Shown: piece after piece, positions 48,158 through 55,896 of the stretch
Position numbering within the stretch: position 1 is the stretch's first letter
How the letters are laid out: each line of letters opens with the position of its first letter
Virus record (IMG/VR): IMGVR_UViG_3300010397_000008
Span: 1 to 63,956 of that record
Length of the DNA: 63,956 bases
Source: a virus
Reading direction: 5' to 3' (one strand)
Program-made: the position numbers and the translations under genes
The notes under the pieces: generated by a model
Seen by the model: only the letters and a program-made list of their open reading frames with translations
Told to the model about the DNA's origin: nothing
Databases searched by the model: none

Positions 48158-48612
48158 GCCGGAGGGTGCGCGGCGTTGAAAATCGCCTGCAACACCGGAT
48201 GCGTGCGGTAGATTTGGACCATCGCTGACGGTAAGAATGCGCGGCGCGTGATATTGACAAGCTCGTCCCAAATTGGCGCTGGCTCGGGGAACGCGCGCGC
48301 AACATCGGGCCGCTCGCTGATCTTGACGCTCTCATAACCCCGCTCCGGCGACCATACCGCGGCCACGCCTTCCTGCATGGGAATGGCGATCAGCACGCAA
48401 ATCTGCTTGCCGTTCCAGAGTGGCGACGGCGCGGGCACCTTATCCTTGCCGACGTTCATCGCCATCATGTGCTGAATTTTGAGCACCTTGGCAGCGGCAT
48501 CGAAACTGGCGGCGCGCTCATCTAGCCATTGCTGATACCGAGCACGCTCAGCCGCAGACGGCCGGCGACGCTGCCGGTCAGCCCAAGACTCATGATCGTG
48601 TTTGCGCTTCAC
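48154..48612 (-). CDS. Protein ending in a capsid N-terminal-arm-like peptide, 152 aa
   Basis: Residues 1-50 form a charged helix (ESWADRQRRRPSAAERARYQ). Residues 65-115 form a small strand domain (GKQICVLIAIPMQEGVAAVW). Residues 121-145 read ITRRA..PS..VQIY..HP.L, identical at 14 of 25 positions to capsid residues 29-53. The codons differ mostly at third bases, so the peptide is conserved at protein level. It may compete with or imitate the coat arm during assembly. No known family for the rest. Confidence 0.6.
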   Translation of the reverse strand: MKRKHDHESWADRQRRRPSAAERARYQQWLDERAASFDAAAKVLKIQHMMAMNVGKDKVPAPSPLWNGKQICVLIAIPMQEGVAAVWSPERGYESVKISERPDVARAFPEPAPIWDELVNITRRAFLPSAMVQIYRTHPVLQAIFNAAHPPA

Positions 48613-49463
48613 CCGAACATGCTCCCGAACGGTCGGCGACGGCCGGCGAGGATCGCCGACAGCGCGTCAGCATAGCCCTGTCGCAAGTTGGGGGCCTGGA
48701 TCGGCGCGATCGGGGCGAGTTGCAGCGGCGGCGACGGCGCGGCGACCGCGGGCGCGGCGGCGGCCGGTGCCACCTGTATCGGGACACCGGGGGCCTCGGC
48801 CGCCGTCAGCGCGCGCCGCAACCCGCTCGGTGCGGCGACCGCCGGTGCGGGTGCGTCATCACCACCCGGCACCAGCGGTCCCATCCCGCCGAATCGGCCG
48901 GGCATCCTGCGTCCTGCTGCTTGACCTGCACCGCCCGCACTTTGCTGGCCCGCCTGCACCCCGCCAGCCGAGCGCTCGAAATACTTGTCCCACAGCTTCG
49001 CCGCCGTCGCGCGGTCGGGGGCCGCGAGGATTTCTGCCCAATGCTTCGTCGCGATTGGATCGCCGCCCGTGACCTCGCTGTAAGCGTGCTGGTGCTGAAC
49101 AAGCGGGTTCTGCCAGTTCGGGCGCTGCATGAGCGCGGCCTTGCGATCGGCGTGGTGCTGGTAGAGGCCGATGCTGGTGCCCTTGTCGCCGGGCACGGTC
49201 GGATTGAACCCGCTCTCCGCTTGCACCCGGTCGGCAATGCCCTCCGCGACGTGAGGCGGGGCACCCTTGCTCGTCCAGAACGCGACGGTTTGGGCGCGCG
49301 GGTCCGGTGCGACCGTCGCAACGGCCTTGGCAAGAGGGGACGACGACGCGAAGCGTGCGCCCGATGGGTCCGCTTGTTCCTGCGCGTCAACAGCAAGCCG
49401 CCATGCGCGCGGGCTGCTGTAGACTTTGCCGTCAACGGTGATCGGCGCGCCCGGTTCGGCCAT
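48609..49463 (-). CDS. Virion lysozyme-domain (phage tail lysozyme type) protein, 284 aa
   Basis: Residues 58-170 follow the phage tail lysozyme plan: VAFWTSKGAPPHVAEGIADR, then VQAESGFNPTVPGDKGTSIG with E83 as likely catalytic acid, LYQHHADRKAALM and WAEILAAPDRATAAKLWDKY. A Pro/Ala-rich C-terminal half ends in GYADALSAILAG. It probably degrades peptidoglycan during infection. No separate soluble endolysin was found, so it may also serve at lysis. Confidence 0.72.
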   Translation of the reverse strand: MAEPGAPITVDGKVYSSPRAWRLAVDAQEQADPSGARFASSSPLAKAVATVAPDPRAQTVAFWTSKGAPPHVAEGIADRVQAESGFNPTVPGDKGTSIGLYQHHADRKAALMQRPNWQNPLVQHQHAYSEVTGGDPIATKHWAEILAAPDRATAAKLWDKYFERSAGGVQAGQQSAGGAGQAAGRRMPGRFGGMGPLVPGGDDAPAPAVAAPSGLRRALTAAEAPGVPIQVAPAAAAPAVAAPSPPLQLAPIAPIQAPNLRQGYADALSAILAGRRRPFGSMFG

Positions 49464-51371
49464 TTACATCAACCCCCGTTCCTGCCGCCACGGATCGCCG
49501 GCCCACGCCGGCGGCTCGTCGTCGTCATCCTCGGCCTCACGACGCGAAAAGTACGAGTAAACGAGCCGGTCCATCATGCGCTCCGCGACCGTGTTGCGGC
49601 CAGCCGCTTCGTTCATCACCCGGTCGTAGGTCGCCCCAGCGGCGATCAGCGGCATCCGCAGCCACTCGTTCCACGCCCACACCGCGAGCGCCGCGGCGAA
49701 CGGGCGATCATCCTTGAGGCTGCCCGGCGCGGCTGGAGCAAGGTCGGGCTTTTCCTGAACCATGTCGTTCATTTCTTCCAGCATGGGCATGCTGTTCACA
49801 ATCAGCGTGTCGGTCTGATAGGCGTTGCGGAACCCCTCGAACAAGGCAACCTTGTTGGAAGCTGACGTTTTGAAGTTGTACACGAATCCCGCGCCCAGGC
49901 TGTCAACGCGCCGATAGAGGAACCACCGCGCCGTGGACATAAAGTCGTCGTCCCAGGCGTTGTCGCGGTTCTGCGTCGCGTACATCTCCTGGCGAAGTTG
50001 CGCGCGGATCGCGTCAAATTCGTTCATCACTACGGCGCCGCCGCCCCACAACTCCAAGTTCACCATGCAATTCCGGTAGGCACCGGCAAGCCCGGCCAGC
50101 ACCCACGCGCACTGGTTGGACTGGAAGCGGTTGCCGGCGTACTCGGCAACCTGAACCATCTTGTCGGCAAAACAACGCCACACGCTGATGCAAAAATTGT
50201 TGGTTTTCTCGCCCTGCCCGCCGGCCGGGTCGGCACCGATCACGTACTGCGCCTCGATGATCGGGTCTTCCCAAATCTTCAACTCGATCTGGTCGCGGTA
50301 GGCCGGGTCGGTGATTCGCTCAAGCCGCATCGCCCAAAAGCTGTTTCCCATCTCGAAGCGATACGCTTTGAACTTGATGTCCTGCTCGACGATCTCGCGG
50401 TAGCGGTTCTGCAAGAGGCGGGTCTGAAAGAACGAATAGCCCGACAGTACGAACGCCTGCCGTGCGGTCCACGGCTGATTCTGTTCCTGCGATTGCTGGT
50501 CGCTCAGCGACAGCCGCCAGCGCCACCACGCCAGTTGCTCCATCGTGACGACGTGGCCGTATTCCTCCAAGACCTCGTTGCAAAGCTGGTGTTCCTCGCC
50601 GTTGGGCGGGGTCAGCCCAAACCGGCGATAGTTCGGGGAATTGCGCGGGAGGTAGTTCATCTCCGACGCCCACCATCCGAGGAAGATGCGGTTGATCGAC
50701 AACTCGTCCTCGGCCGATTCCCACATGTCGTGCCAGGCGTTCGCGACACCTTTTGCCGTACTTTCAAACAAGAACAAGCGATCTTCGTTGGATTGCGCCA
50801 GAGCCTCCATGAAGCTCTTGATGCCCTTGTCGCTGCCGTAGCTGGCGACCTCCGTGCACAGGCACGCGCTATAGCCGCGCGACTCACCCCAATTCTCCTT
50901 GCGCTTCCCGGCGACGAGGTAGTCGATGCGCGAGCCGTTGCTGAACAGGAAATGCCGCTCGTTGTGGCGTTGCTTGACGAAGCTCGATCCGAAGAAATTG
51001 GGCGGAAACGACTTCATGTAGCGGTCGAGCGTGTCCCGGAAGGCGTTGCGGACTTCCTCGTCGTTACACACCAGCGCGGCGATCGTGCGCGGATGCACCG
51101 CGACCCAGAACAGCAAGAGCGCGGTGGTGATTGTAGAAATGCCCAATTGGCGAGACTTAAGTACGTAAATCATGCGCTGGTTCTTGAGGAACCCGTCGCC
51201 GACCTGTTCGAGAAACATGCGCTGCGAGCGCCACATATCGAGCGGGCTGCCGCGGTCGTCCTCGGCCTGGACCTCCTTCGAGTCGATGCGCAGCTTGTCG
51301 ATGAACTTGATGAACAGCGACAGCCACGGCTGCCGGCGCGCGAGGGTCGAGAGGCGGTCAGGTGGCGGCAT
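49464..51371 (-). CDS. terL: Terminase large subunit
   Basis: The packaging motor and nuclease of the phage. LKSRQLGIST at residues 71-80 is the adenine/Walker A region. CLCTEVA at 170-176 is the Walker B with catalytic Glu, and LFEST at 201-205 is the coupling motif. IGADPAGGQ at 378-386 gives the first nuclease Asp (D381). SLKDDRPFAAALAVW supplies the late acidic residues. The length (635) is at the high end of the family. A small terminase subunit is not next to it. Confidence 0.92.
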   Translation of the reverse strand: MPPPDRLSTLARRQPWLSLFIKFIDKLRIDSKEVQAEDDRGSPLDMWRSQRMFLEQVGDGFLKNQRMIYVLKSRQLGISTITTALLLFWVAVHPRTIAALVCNDEEVRNAFRDTLDRYMKSFPPNFFGSSFVKQRHNERHFLFSNGSRIDYLVAGKRKENWGESRGYSACLCTEVASYGSDKGIKSFMEALAQSNEDRLFLFESTAKGVANAWHDMWESAEDELSINRIFLGWWASEMNYLPRNSPNYRRFGLTPPNGEEHQLCNEVLEEYGHVVTMEQLAWWRWRLSLSDQQSQEQNQPWTARQAFVLSGYSFFQTRLLQNRYREIVEQDIKFKAYRFEMGNSFWAMRLERITDPAYRDQIELKIWEDPIIEAQYVIGADPAGGQGEKTNNFCISVWRCFADKMVQVAEYAGNRFQSNQCAWVLAGLAGAYRNCMVNLELWGGGAVVMNEFDAIRAQLRQEMYATQNRDNAWDDDFMSTARWFLYRRVDSLGAGFVYNFKTSASNKVALFEGFRNAYQTDTLIVNSMPMLEEMNDMVQEKPDLAPAAPGSLKDDRPFAAALAVWAWNEWLRMPLIAAGATYDRVMNEAAGRNTVAERMMDRLVYSYFSRREAEDDDDEPPAWAGDPWRQERGLM

Positions 51372-51383
51372 AGGACTCGTTCA

Positions 51384-51611
51384 TTATGGGCGAACCCCGA
51401 TAACGCGCAGCCGGTGGGCCGACATCAAGATCGCCTTTGCTGCCGTGATTTCCGCCCGCCGCCGCGCCCTCGCTCGATTGCGCCGACGCTGCGCGTTTCG
51501 CGTGCCCTTCCATCGCTTATAGTACGCCTTCTTGTACTCGTTCCGGCACACCTTGCAATGGCCGCTCGCATCGCGGCCGGCGTCGTGTCCCCGCAGGCAG
51601 GGGGTCGTCAT
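51384..51611 (-). CDS. Small zinc-knuckle protein, 75 aa
   Basis: CLRGHDAGRDASGHCKVC is a typical single zinc site (C-x2-H or C, C-x2-C), followed by EYKKAYYKRWKGTRNAQRRR, a basic helix. Like the protein at 47395 it resembles the front of HNH endonucleases without the catalytic part. A GTG at 51614 overlapping the previous stop is an alternative start. Confidence 0.55.
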   Translation of the reverse strand: MTTPCLRGHDAGRDASGHCKVCRNEYKKAYYKRWKGTRNAQRRRNRARARRRAEITAAKAILMSAHRLRVIGVRP

Positions 51612-52252
51612 CACGATACCGCGAAGATGTTGACCATCCCGAACGCACCCTGCGCCGGATGCGGCTGATCGCGGTCAAACGAATAATCCGCCAGCATCGC
51701 CACGGCGCGATCGAGTTTCGCGATCTCGCGCTCCATCAGGGCGATGTTGGCCTGTTGCGCGGCGATTCGCTGGTCGAGCAGCGCCGCGATGCGGTTGCCC
51801 CCGGTCTTGCCCTTTTTGACCTTGAACCGCCCGCGCAGCTTTTCCGATTGCGCCAGGTGGCCGGCGACCTCGTGCTTGCGCTGGGACATGCCGGATTTCG
51901 CCTCGACTGCGGTGCGGGTCATCATACCGAGCAGGTCCATGCTGGTCGGGTCGCGGCCGCTCTGCGCGCATTGTACCATCGCCGCGTCGAGCAACTGGCT
52001 GATCGCCACCAGCGCATCGGCCAGCGCGTTGTCGGGGGCCTCATCGTCGATCACCCCGTCGCGGTCGAACCGGGCGCGCCTCGCCGGGTCGAGCAGCACC
52101 ATGCTCGCGCGCTTCGTCCGCTGGAACGCCACCGGATCGCCACCGTGGTCGGGGTGCGTCGCCTTGGCGCGGGCGCGGTACGCGCGGCGCACGGCCGCGG
52201 TGTCGGCGCCGGGCGCAATCCCGAGTTCGGCGTAGGGGTCAAGTTGGGGCAA
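51611..52252 (-). CDS. J-domain (DnaJ-like) protein, 213 aa
   Basis: J domains stimulate Hsp70 chaperones. Residues 5-65 form the domain: DPYAELGIAPGADTAAVRRA, then YRARAKATHPDHGGDP with HPD at 33-35, and FDRDGVID. The remaining residues are helical and end in a coiled coil (IAAQQANIALMEREIAKLDR). It is likely translated from a TTG start. It may recruit host DnaK for virion assembly or replication. Confidence 0.85.
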   Translation of the reverse strand: MPQLDPYAELGIAPGADTAAVRRAYRARAKATHPDHGGDPVAFQRTKRASMVLLDPARRARFDRDGVIDDEAPDNALADALVAISQLLDAAMVQCAQSGRDPTSMDLLGMMTRTAVEAKSGMSQRKHEVAGHLAQSEKLRGRFKVKKGKTGGNRIAALLDQRIAAQQANIALMEREIAKLDRAVAMLADYSFDRDQPHPAQGAFGMVNIFAVS

Positions 52253-52433
52253 TCGGGCCGTCCATCAGGTCGCCGTATCCGCAGTCGCAATCGTCGCAGC
52301 GCGGATCGGCTTCGGTCATCGTCATCCGGCGCACGCTGCCATCTTTGCAGAACCACCACACGGCTTCGGGCGGGTCACCGCCGGCAGTCTGCGTTGCACG
52401 CTGAAGGAGCCGCGACATTTCGTCGCGCGCCAT
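52239..52433 (-). CDS. Small Cys-cluster protein, 64 aa
   Basis: The ATG lies in a TGATG overlap. RCDDCDCGYGDL is a compact cysteine cluster after WWFCKDGSVRRMTMTE. It may bind a metal. Function unknown. Confidence 0.55.
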   Translation of the reverse strand: MARDEMSRLLQRATQTAGGDPPEAVWWFCKDGSVRRMTMTEADPRCDDCDCGYGDLMDGPIAPT

Positions 52434-52639
52434 CACTGCACCTTCCCCGAAAACAAGTCAGCCGGCAGCAGCGCCCACGACCTGCCCGGCGGAAGCGTGA
52501 CCTTCACCAGCCGCGATCCATCCCCCATCCGCTCAAGCGTACAATTCTCGCTGAGTTGAATCGGCAACGGGGGATTGTGCTCATCCCCAGGCAATACTCG
52601 GATTTCGGCGTCTTCGTAGAGCAGAGGGATCGTAATCAC
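52433..52639 (-). CDS. Hypothetical protein, 68 aa
   Basis: GTG start in a GTGA overlap. The protein is beta-rich (IPLLYEDAEIRVLPGDEHNP; LERMGDGSRLVKVTLPPGRS). Unknown. Confidence 0.6.
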   Translation of the reverse strand: MITIPLLYEDAEIRVLPGDEHNPPLPIQLSENCTLERMGDGSRLVKVTLPPGRSWALLPADLFSGKVQ

Positions 52640-52959
52640 TGCACCCGCCCCACACCCTCGGGGATCAGCACCCCGCCCGGCGTCCGCATCCGCGCCTCGA
52701 CGTGCCGGTTCAGCACGCCCGGCAGGTTGTGCCGAATCTCCCCAAGGATGCTGTTGCGCAACTGCTCGGGCTCGACCAGCGCCAGCAGCTTCCCGATGTG
52801 CTCGCACAACACGTTCATCACGTCGGTCGCCGGCACCGGGATCGTCAGCATCAGCGCGACGTGCGCGGTGAGGCCGGCGTTCAACAGGCCCAACGCCACG
52901 GTGGCGGGGTCGATCGTCGGCGCAGAGCCGCGCGCGGGCTGGTTATTGTTCTCGGCCAT
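52636..52959 (-). CDS. Hypothetical helical protein, 107 aa
   Basis: GGAGG lies seven bases before the ATG, and the leftward promoter at 52.99 kb is just upstream, so this is the first gene of the terminase operon. The sequence is helical (PATVALGLLNAGLTAHVALM; VLCEHIGKLLALVEPEQLRN). It might be the missing small terminase subunit by position, but it has no visible helix-turn-helix. Confidence 0.6.
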   Translation of the reverse strand: MAENNNQPARGSAPTIDPATVALGLLNAGLTAHVALMLTIPVPATDVMNVLCEHIGKLLALVEPEQLRNSILGEIRHNLPGVLNRHVEARMRTPGGVLIPEGVGRVQ

Positions 52960-52986
52960 CAGGCATCCTCCATCGGCAGGACGTGC

Positions 52987-53016
52987 ATCCTATGGCACGA
53001 AGCCGCCTTGCCGCAA
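52987..53016 (-). promoter_or_regulatory. Putative leftward promoter sharing the -10 block of the 5.75 kb promoter
   Basis: TTGCGG (53011-53016) and TAGGAT (52987-52992) are 18 bp apart on the minus strand. CGTGCCATAGGATGCACG around the -10 differs in one base from the block at 5.75 kb. It would start transcription of the terminase operon. Confidence 0.65.
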
Positions 53017-53072
53017 GCCGGAAACGAAACACCCCCGCGCTTGGGGCTACGGGGGTGATCGCGCAATCCTTG

Positions 53073-53100
53073 TTGACGCCGGCGCGGCATTCGCTAGGAT
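53073..53100 (+). promoter_or_regulatory. Putative rightward promoter
   Basis: TTGACG (53073-53078) and TAGGAT (53095-53100) are 16 bp apart, about 55 bases before the first rightward gene. Divergent from the leftward promoter 60 bp away. Confidence 0.6.
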
Positions 53101-53153
53101 CACTTCTCGACGGTGTGACGAGCACCGGAGCCTGCCTTACATGGAGGCATTGC

Positions 53154-53336
53154 GTGAAAACTATGTCACCCAATACGGAATTGCAAGCGGACGATCCAAC
53201 CGTCCTCGCGGTGGCGCGCGCAATGTGCGGCAACCGCACCCCTTGCACGTACCATGTGCGGCTGGCGCGCATCGCAATCCCCGCTTACGAGGCCGCGGCC
53301 AACATCGTTCTCTCGCACGAGGGAACCGTCCGATGA
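53154..53336 (+). CDS. Hypothetical small protein, 60 aa
   Basis: The GTG start follows GGAGG with six-base spacing. It reads LQADDPTVLAVARAMCGNRT, then YHVRLARIAIPAYEAAANIV. Two Cys lie in CGNRTPC. First gene of a rightward cluster of five small genes joined by ATGA overlaps. Confidence 0.6.
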   Translation: MKTMSPNTELQADDPTVLAVARAMCGNRTPCTYHVRLARIAIPAYEAAANIVLSHEGTVR

Positions 53337-53551
53337 GCGGCCCCCGCGTTGATGGCAAGGGCAGCGCCGCGTGCTCGCACATCCCCGAGGCGCACGTCGT
53401 CTACGAGGCACCGACCGGCCGCTATCGTGCCGTGCTGACCTGCGCATGCCGCAAGGTATCGGTCGATTCGCCAAAGACGCGCCCCACGCTCGTTGCCGCC
53501 AACGCCGATGCGCGGGCGCTGACCGTCCTGGCCCGAGGAATTACCGCATGA
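53333..53551 (+). CDS. Hypothetical small protein, 72 aa
   Basis: ATGA start. The middle strands (HVVYEAPTGRYRAVLTCACR) and the C-terminal helix (LVAANADARALTVLARGI) suggest a small alpha/beta unit with Cys pairs. Unknown. Confidence 0.6.
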   Translation: MSGPRVDGKGSAACSHIPEAHVVYEAPTGRYRAVLTCACRKVSVDSPKTRPTLVAANADARALTVLARGITA

Positions 53552-53808
53552 CGCGGCCCGCATCGATCGTGACCCATGCGTGGGGCCTCGTCTTCCCGGC
53601 CGATGGCACCGAGCGTCCCCCGGTGCTCGGCACCCTGCACAAAACCGCCTTCGCCGGCCCTGACCAACTCGGCGGGTATCAGGTTCTCGCGTTCAAGACC
53701 CGCGAGGCCGCGCGCTCGTTCGTCCACCGCTATTACGCCGGCCGCACCGATATCCGGGTGCCCGAGGTCGTGCGGCTGCGGATCACGGTCGAGGGTGGCG
53801 AGGAATGA
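53548..53808 (+). CDS. Hypothetical protein, 86 aa
   Basis: ATGA start. WGLVFPADGTERPPVLGTLH, then LAFKTREAARSFVHRYYAGR reads as a small domain similar in feel to phage accessory proteins. Unknown. Confidence 0.6.
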   Translation: MTRPASIVTHAWGLVFPADGTERPPVLGTLHKTAFAGPDQLGGYQVLAFKTREAARSFVHRYYAGRTDIRVPEVVRLRITVEGGEE

Positions 53809-54005
53809 GCGACCTGCCTATGATGGTCGTTTTCGACGCACCACCCGAACTGAACCACGCCTTCCTCGAAAACGGCTTCCTGCCTCACGGGCGGCAAGCC
53901 GGCGCATGGCATATCCGCATCGACCCCGACAGCACCGAAGCCCGCGACCTCGCTTACGAACTGAAGGGCGTGGGGCTGACCGCGAAATGGTGGACGCCGC
54001 AATGA
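53805..54005 (+). CDS. Hypothetical protein, 66 aa
   Basis: ATGA start. MVVFDAPPELNHAFLENGFL, then AGAWHIRIDPDSTEARDLAY forms strands and helices of a compact domain. Unknown. Confidence 0.6.
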   Translation: MSDLPMMVVFDAPPELNHAFLENGFLPHGRQAGAWHIRIDPDSTEARDLAYELKGVGLTAKWWTPQ

Positions 54006-54277
54006 GCGACCGGGCGCAGGAGGAAGCCGCGATGGCCGAGTGGCTTGCGGCCAACAAGCCTAAGCGCTTACCCAAGCGCAGCGCCTCCGCACCCCCTATC
54101 CTCGCTATCCGTGCCGCCCTCAGTCGCGGGCGCGATATCGAGTTCAAGCGCGGCAAACGCCGCACCGTCATCTTCAAATCAGCCTCCGTAGGCGCCGAAA
54201 AGATTGTCCACGATGAGGGCATGAACCGGCGCCGCCGCCACAAAGCGGCCGGCAAGAGAAACAACCGCCAGCGATAG
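54002..54277 (+). CDS. Basic small protein, 91 aa
   Basis: ATGA start. Front helix (QEEAAMAEWLAANKPKRLPK), a strand pair (DIEFKRGKRRTVIFKSA) and a very basic tail (MNRRRRHKAAGKRNNRQR). It may bind nucleic acid. Last gene of the cluster. Confidence 0.6.
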   Translation: MSDRAQEEAAMAEWLAANKPKRLPKRSASAPPILAIRAALSRGRDIEFKRGKRRTVIFKSASVGAEKIVHDEGMNRRRRHKAAGKRNNRQR

Positions 54278-54481
54278 GGCCCCGAGAAGGCTCCCCGTCG
54301 TGAGACGCGGGGCCGCACGCCAGGCTTGATCGCGACGATGTAAGTCCCCCTCATAGTCCGAATTATGTCCGCAATCTGGACACGTCTTCCCACGATACGG
54401 GAGGGTGCGCCGCAGCCTCACCACCTGCGGCCGGTGGATGGGCGATGGGATGCAGGGGGCGATGGTGTGCCCGAAGGGCAT
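54179..54481 (-). CDS. Tentative zinc-ribbon plus membrane-helix protein, 100 aa
   Basis: On the minus strand TCPDCGHNSDYEGDLHRRDQ followed by a hydrophobic segment (GSLLGALSLAVVSLAG) reads better than chance. It overlaps the basic protein gene by about 100 bp at its 3' end and lacks a good ribosome binding site, so it is only a candidate. Confidence 0.35.
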   Translation of the reverse strand: MPFGHTIAPCIPSPIHRPQVVRLRRTLPYRGKTCPDCGHNSDYEGDLHRRDQAWRAAPRLTTGSLLGALSLAVVSLAGRFVAAAPVHALIVDNLFGAYGG

Positions 54482-55080
54482 GCTTCCGAAGGCAAGGACG
54501 GATGAACGCCCTACCGCTTCCGTCGCCGCTCACGCGGCGCCGCATCCGAGAGACGATGACATCAACGACAGGCTCTCAATCAGCCAGCAACGCAATCGGT
54601 CATCGACAAGCGCGCGCTGAGCCGCCGCAGCAAAACCTTCACCATCACCAGACGCGAAAAAAAGAGCGGGGGTAGACCGGAAAAACGCCAGAAACTAAAA
54701 AAAAGTTTCGAAGCGGGGCGCTCCAACGCCCCCGATCCACCGTCCCGATGCCGAATCAAAACCTTCGATCCCGCAGCGGGACCGCCTGGGGCGCTCCGTC
54801 CCACCAGGGGACACCGTCCCGTATGGTGCGCTGCAACAGCCTGTTCCGCTGTTCTATTTTCCATAATACACGTTGCGCGACGTTCACGCTTCTTCCCAAA
54901 GCACGCAATATCAGATGGTTATGTCCTATCGGGACGACATCGCAAGCTCATACCGCGACGCAGCATCAATATCTTGTGTCGAGCCTGTCGAAGCATGCTG
55001 CGCTGCAACGCCGGGAAGCACGCGCTTCCATGCGCTTCGATGGATGCCGCGCGCGAGGCTTTCGGGACAGTTTCGGGACG
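54482..55080. other. About 600 bp without a convincing gene
   Basis: No ORF here reads like protein or has good start signals. The stretch contains A-runs on the plus strand near 54657-54663 and 54697-54704 (T-runs for leftward RNA). A weak GC stem just before one of them could end leftward transcripts from the ribbon-helix-helix gene. GTCCCG/CGGGAC words recur (for example near 54742, 54815, 54928, 55062, 55072). An origin or regulatory region is possible. Confidence 0.4.
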
Positions 55081-55560
55081 CTATCGGGACCGCTTGTCCA
55101 ACAACGAGCGCGAGGGCGTTTCGCCGATCATCCCTGGTACAGACTGCGCAGCCGGGCGCACGACGCCAGCCGTGGCGTAATCCTGAGCAATGAGCGCTGT
55201 CCGGTAATCGAGTTGGGCGGCATGGGCTCTCGCGGCCAGGTCTCGCATCTCCGACGCGGTGCGAGCGCGAACGTCGGTTTTCCCGTCGTCGAAATGGTCG
55301 GGCTTTCGCCGGACCATGAACCGGCGCAGTTGCTCGGGAATTTGCCGCTCGATCGGGATTACCGTTGGTAAGACCTGATTGAGTGCCCAGCGGACAAAAT
55401 CGGAGCGGCAGTAGCCTTTTGCGGCGGCCGCAGCGTCGATCATCGCCATCTCGTCGGCGTTGACGCGGCAATTGAGGATAGGACGGGGATCGTGTTTTTT
55501 TGGCTTTGACGCCAGCAATTCCGCTACCTTTGCGGCGAGCGCGTCGAGGTCTGTTGCCAT
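55081..55560 (-). CDS. Ribbon-helix-helix-like DNA-binding protein, 159 aa
   Basis: Residues 27-62 (PILNCRVNADEMAMIDAAAA, then AKGYCRSDFVRWALNQVL) follow a ribbon-helix-helix plan: a strand with alternating residues, then two helices with a SDF.R.A motif. The front is a helix (ATDLDALAAKVAELLASK). It is transcribed divergently from the AAA+/vWA operon, so it is a natural candidate for that operon's regulator. No clear ribosome binding site. Confidence 0.6.
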   Translation of the reverse strand: MATDLDALAAKVAELLASKPKKHDPRPILNCRVNADEMAMIDAAAAAKGYCRSDFVRWALNQVLPTVIPIERQIPEQLRRFMVRRKPDHFDDGKTDVRARTASEMRDLAARAHAAQLDYRTALIAQDYATAGVVRPAAQSVPGMIGETPSRSLLDKRSR

Positions 55561-55607
55561 AGGGACACGGTTTTAGCGGATAACGGGACAAAATGCGAGC
55601 GGCGGTA

Positions 55608-55637
55608 AACGTACGCTTGACGGCACGCGCATATCAA
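55608..55637 (-). promoter_or_regulatory. Putative leftward promoter of the ribbon-helix-helix gene
   Basis: TTGATA (55632-55637) and TACGTT (55608-55613) are 18 bp apart on the minus strand, overlapping the rightward promoter. Such face-to-face overlap is expected if the two operons are switched against each other. Confidence 0.4.
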
Positions 55638-55646
55638 CGAGATTAG
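55617..55646 (+). promoter_or_regulatory. Putative rightward promoter of the AAA+/vWA operon
   Basis: TTGACG (55617-55622) is followed after 17-18 bp by AGATTA/GATTAG. Two copies of the leader element (55651 CCTACCGATA and 55666 CCTACCGACA) come next, then CGGAG and the ATG at 55687. Confidence 0.5.
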
Positions 55647-55686
55647 CGTTCCTACCGATACGCAACCTACCGACACGGAGCGAGCG

Positions 55687-55893
55687 ATGTACACAATCGA
55701 GACACGGCGGACTTACGGCTCGGGCTGGCTACAACTTGGTCAGCGGAGATCGCGCGAGGATGCGCAATGGCTGGCAATCGACATTTCCCGCGAGCTTGAT
55801 CGGACAACCCGCGTTGTCCGCTACGGTAAACGATTTGAGCTTATCTCCGAGCATGACGCACTTGGCGGTAGCATCCCGAAGCGGGAGGGCTAA
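55687..55893 (+). CDS. Hypothetical small protein, 68 aa
   Basis: CGGAG lies six bases before the ATG. The sequence YTIETRRTYGSGWLQLGQRR, then DAQWLAIDISRELDRTTRVV and GKRFELIS reads as a beta-beta-alpha-beta unit. First gene of the AAA+/vWA operon; role unknown. Confidence 0.6.
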   Translation: MYTIETRRTYGSGWLQLGQRRSREDAQWLAIDISRELDRTTRVVRYGKRFELISEHDALGGSIPKREG

Positions 55894-55896
55894 ACC

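Noticed and set aside
54580-54864. Minus-strand 94-residue frame in the gene-poor region
   Set aside because: Runs through T-tracts and repeated GGGAC words, giving unlikely FFSFW and LFFS stretches; no start signal.
54700-55100. Recurring CGGGAC/GTCCCG words as possible iterons of an origin
   Set aside because: The word is common throughout this GC-rich genome and the spacing here is irregular, so it is kept only as a note for the gene-poor region.
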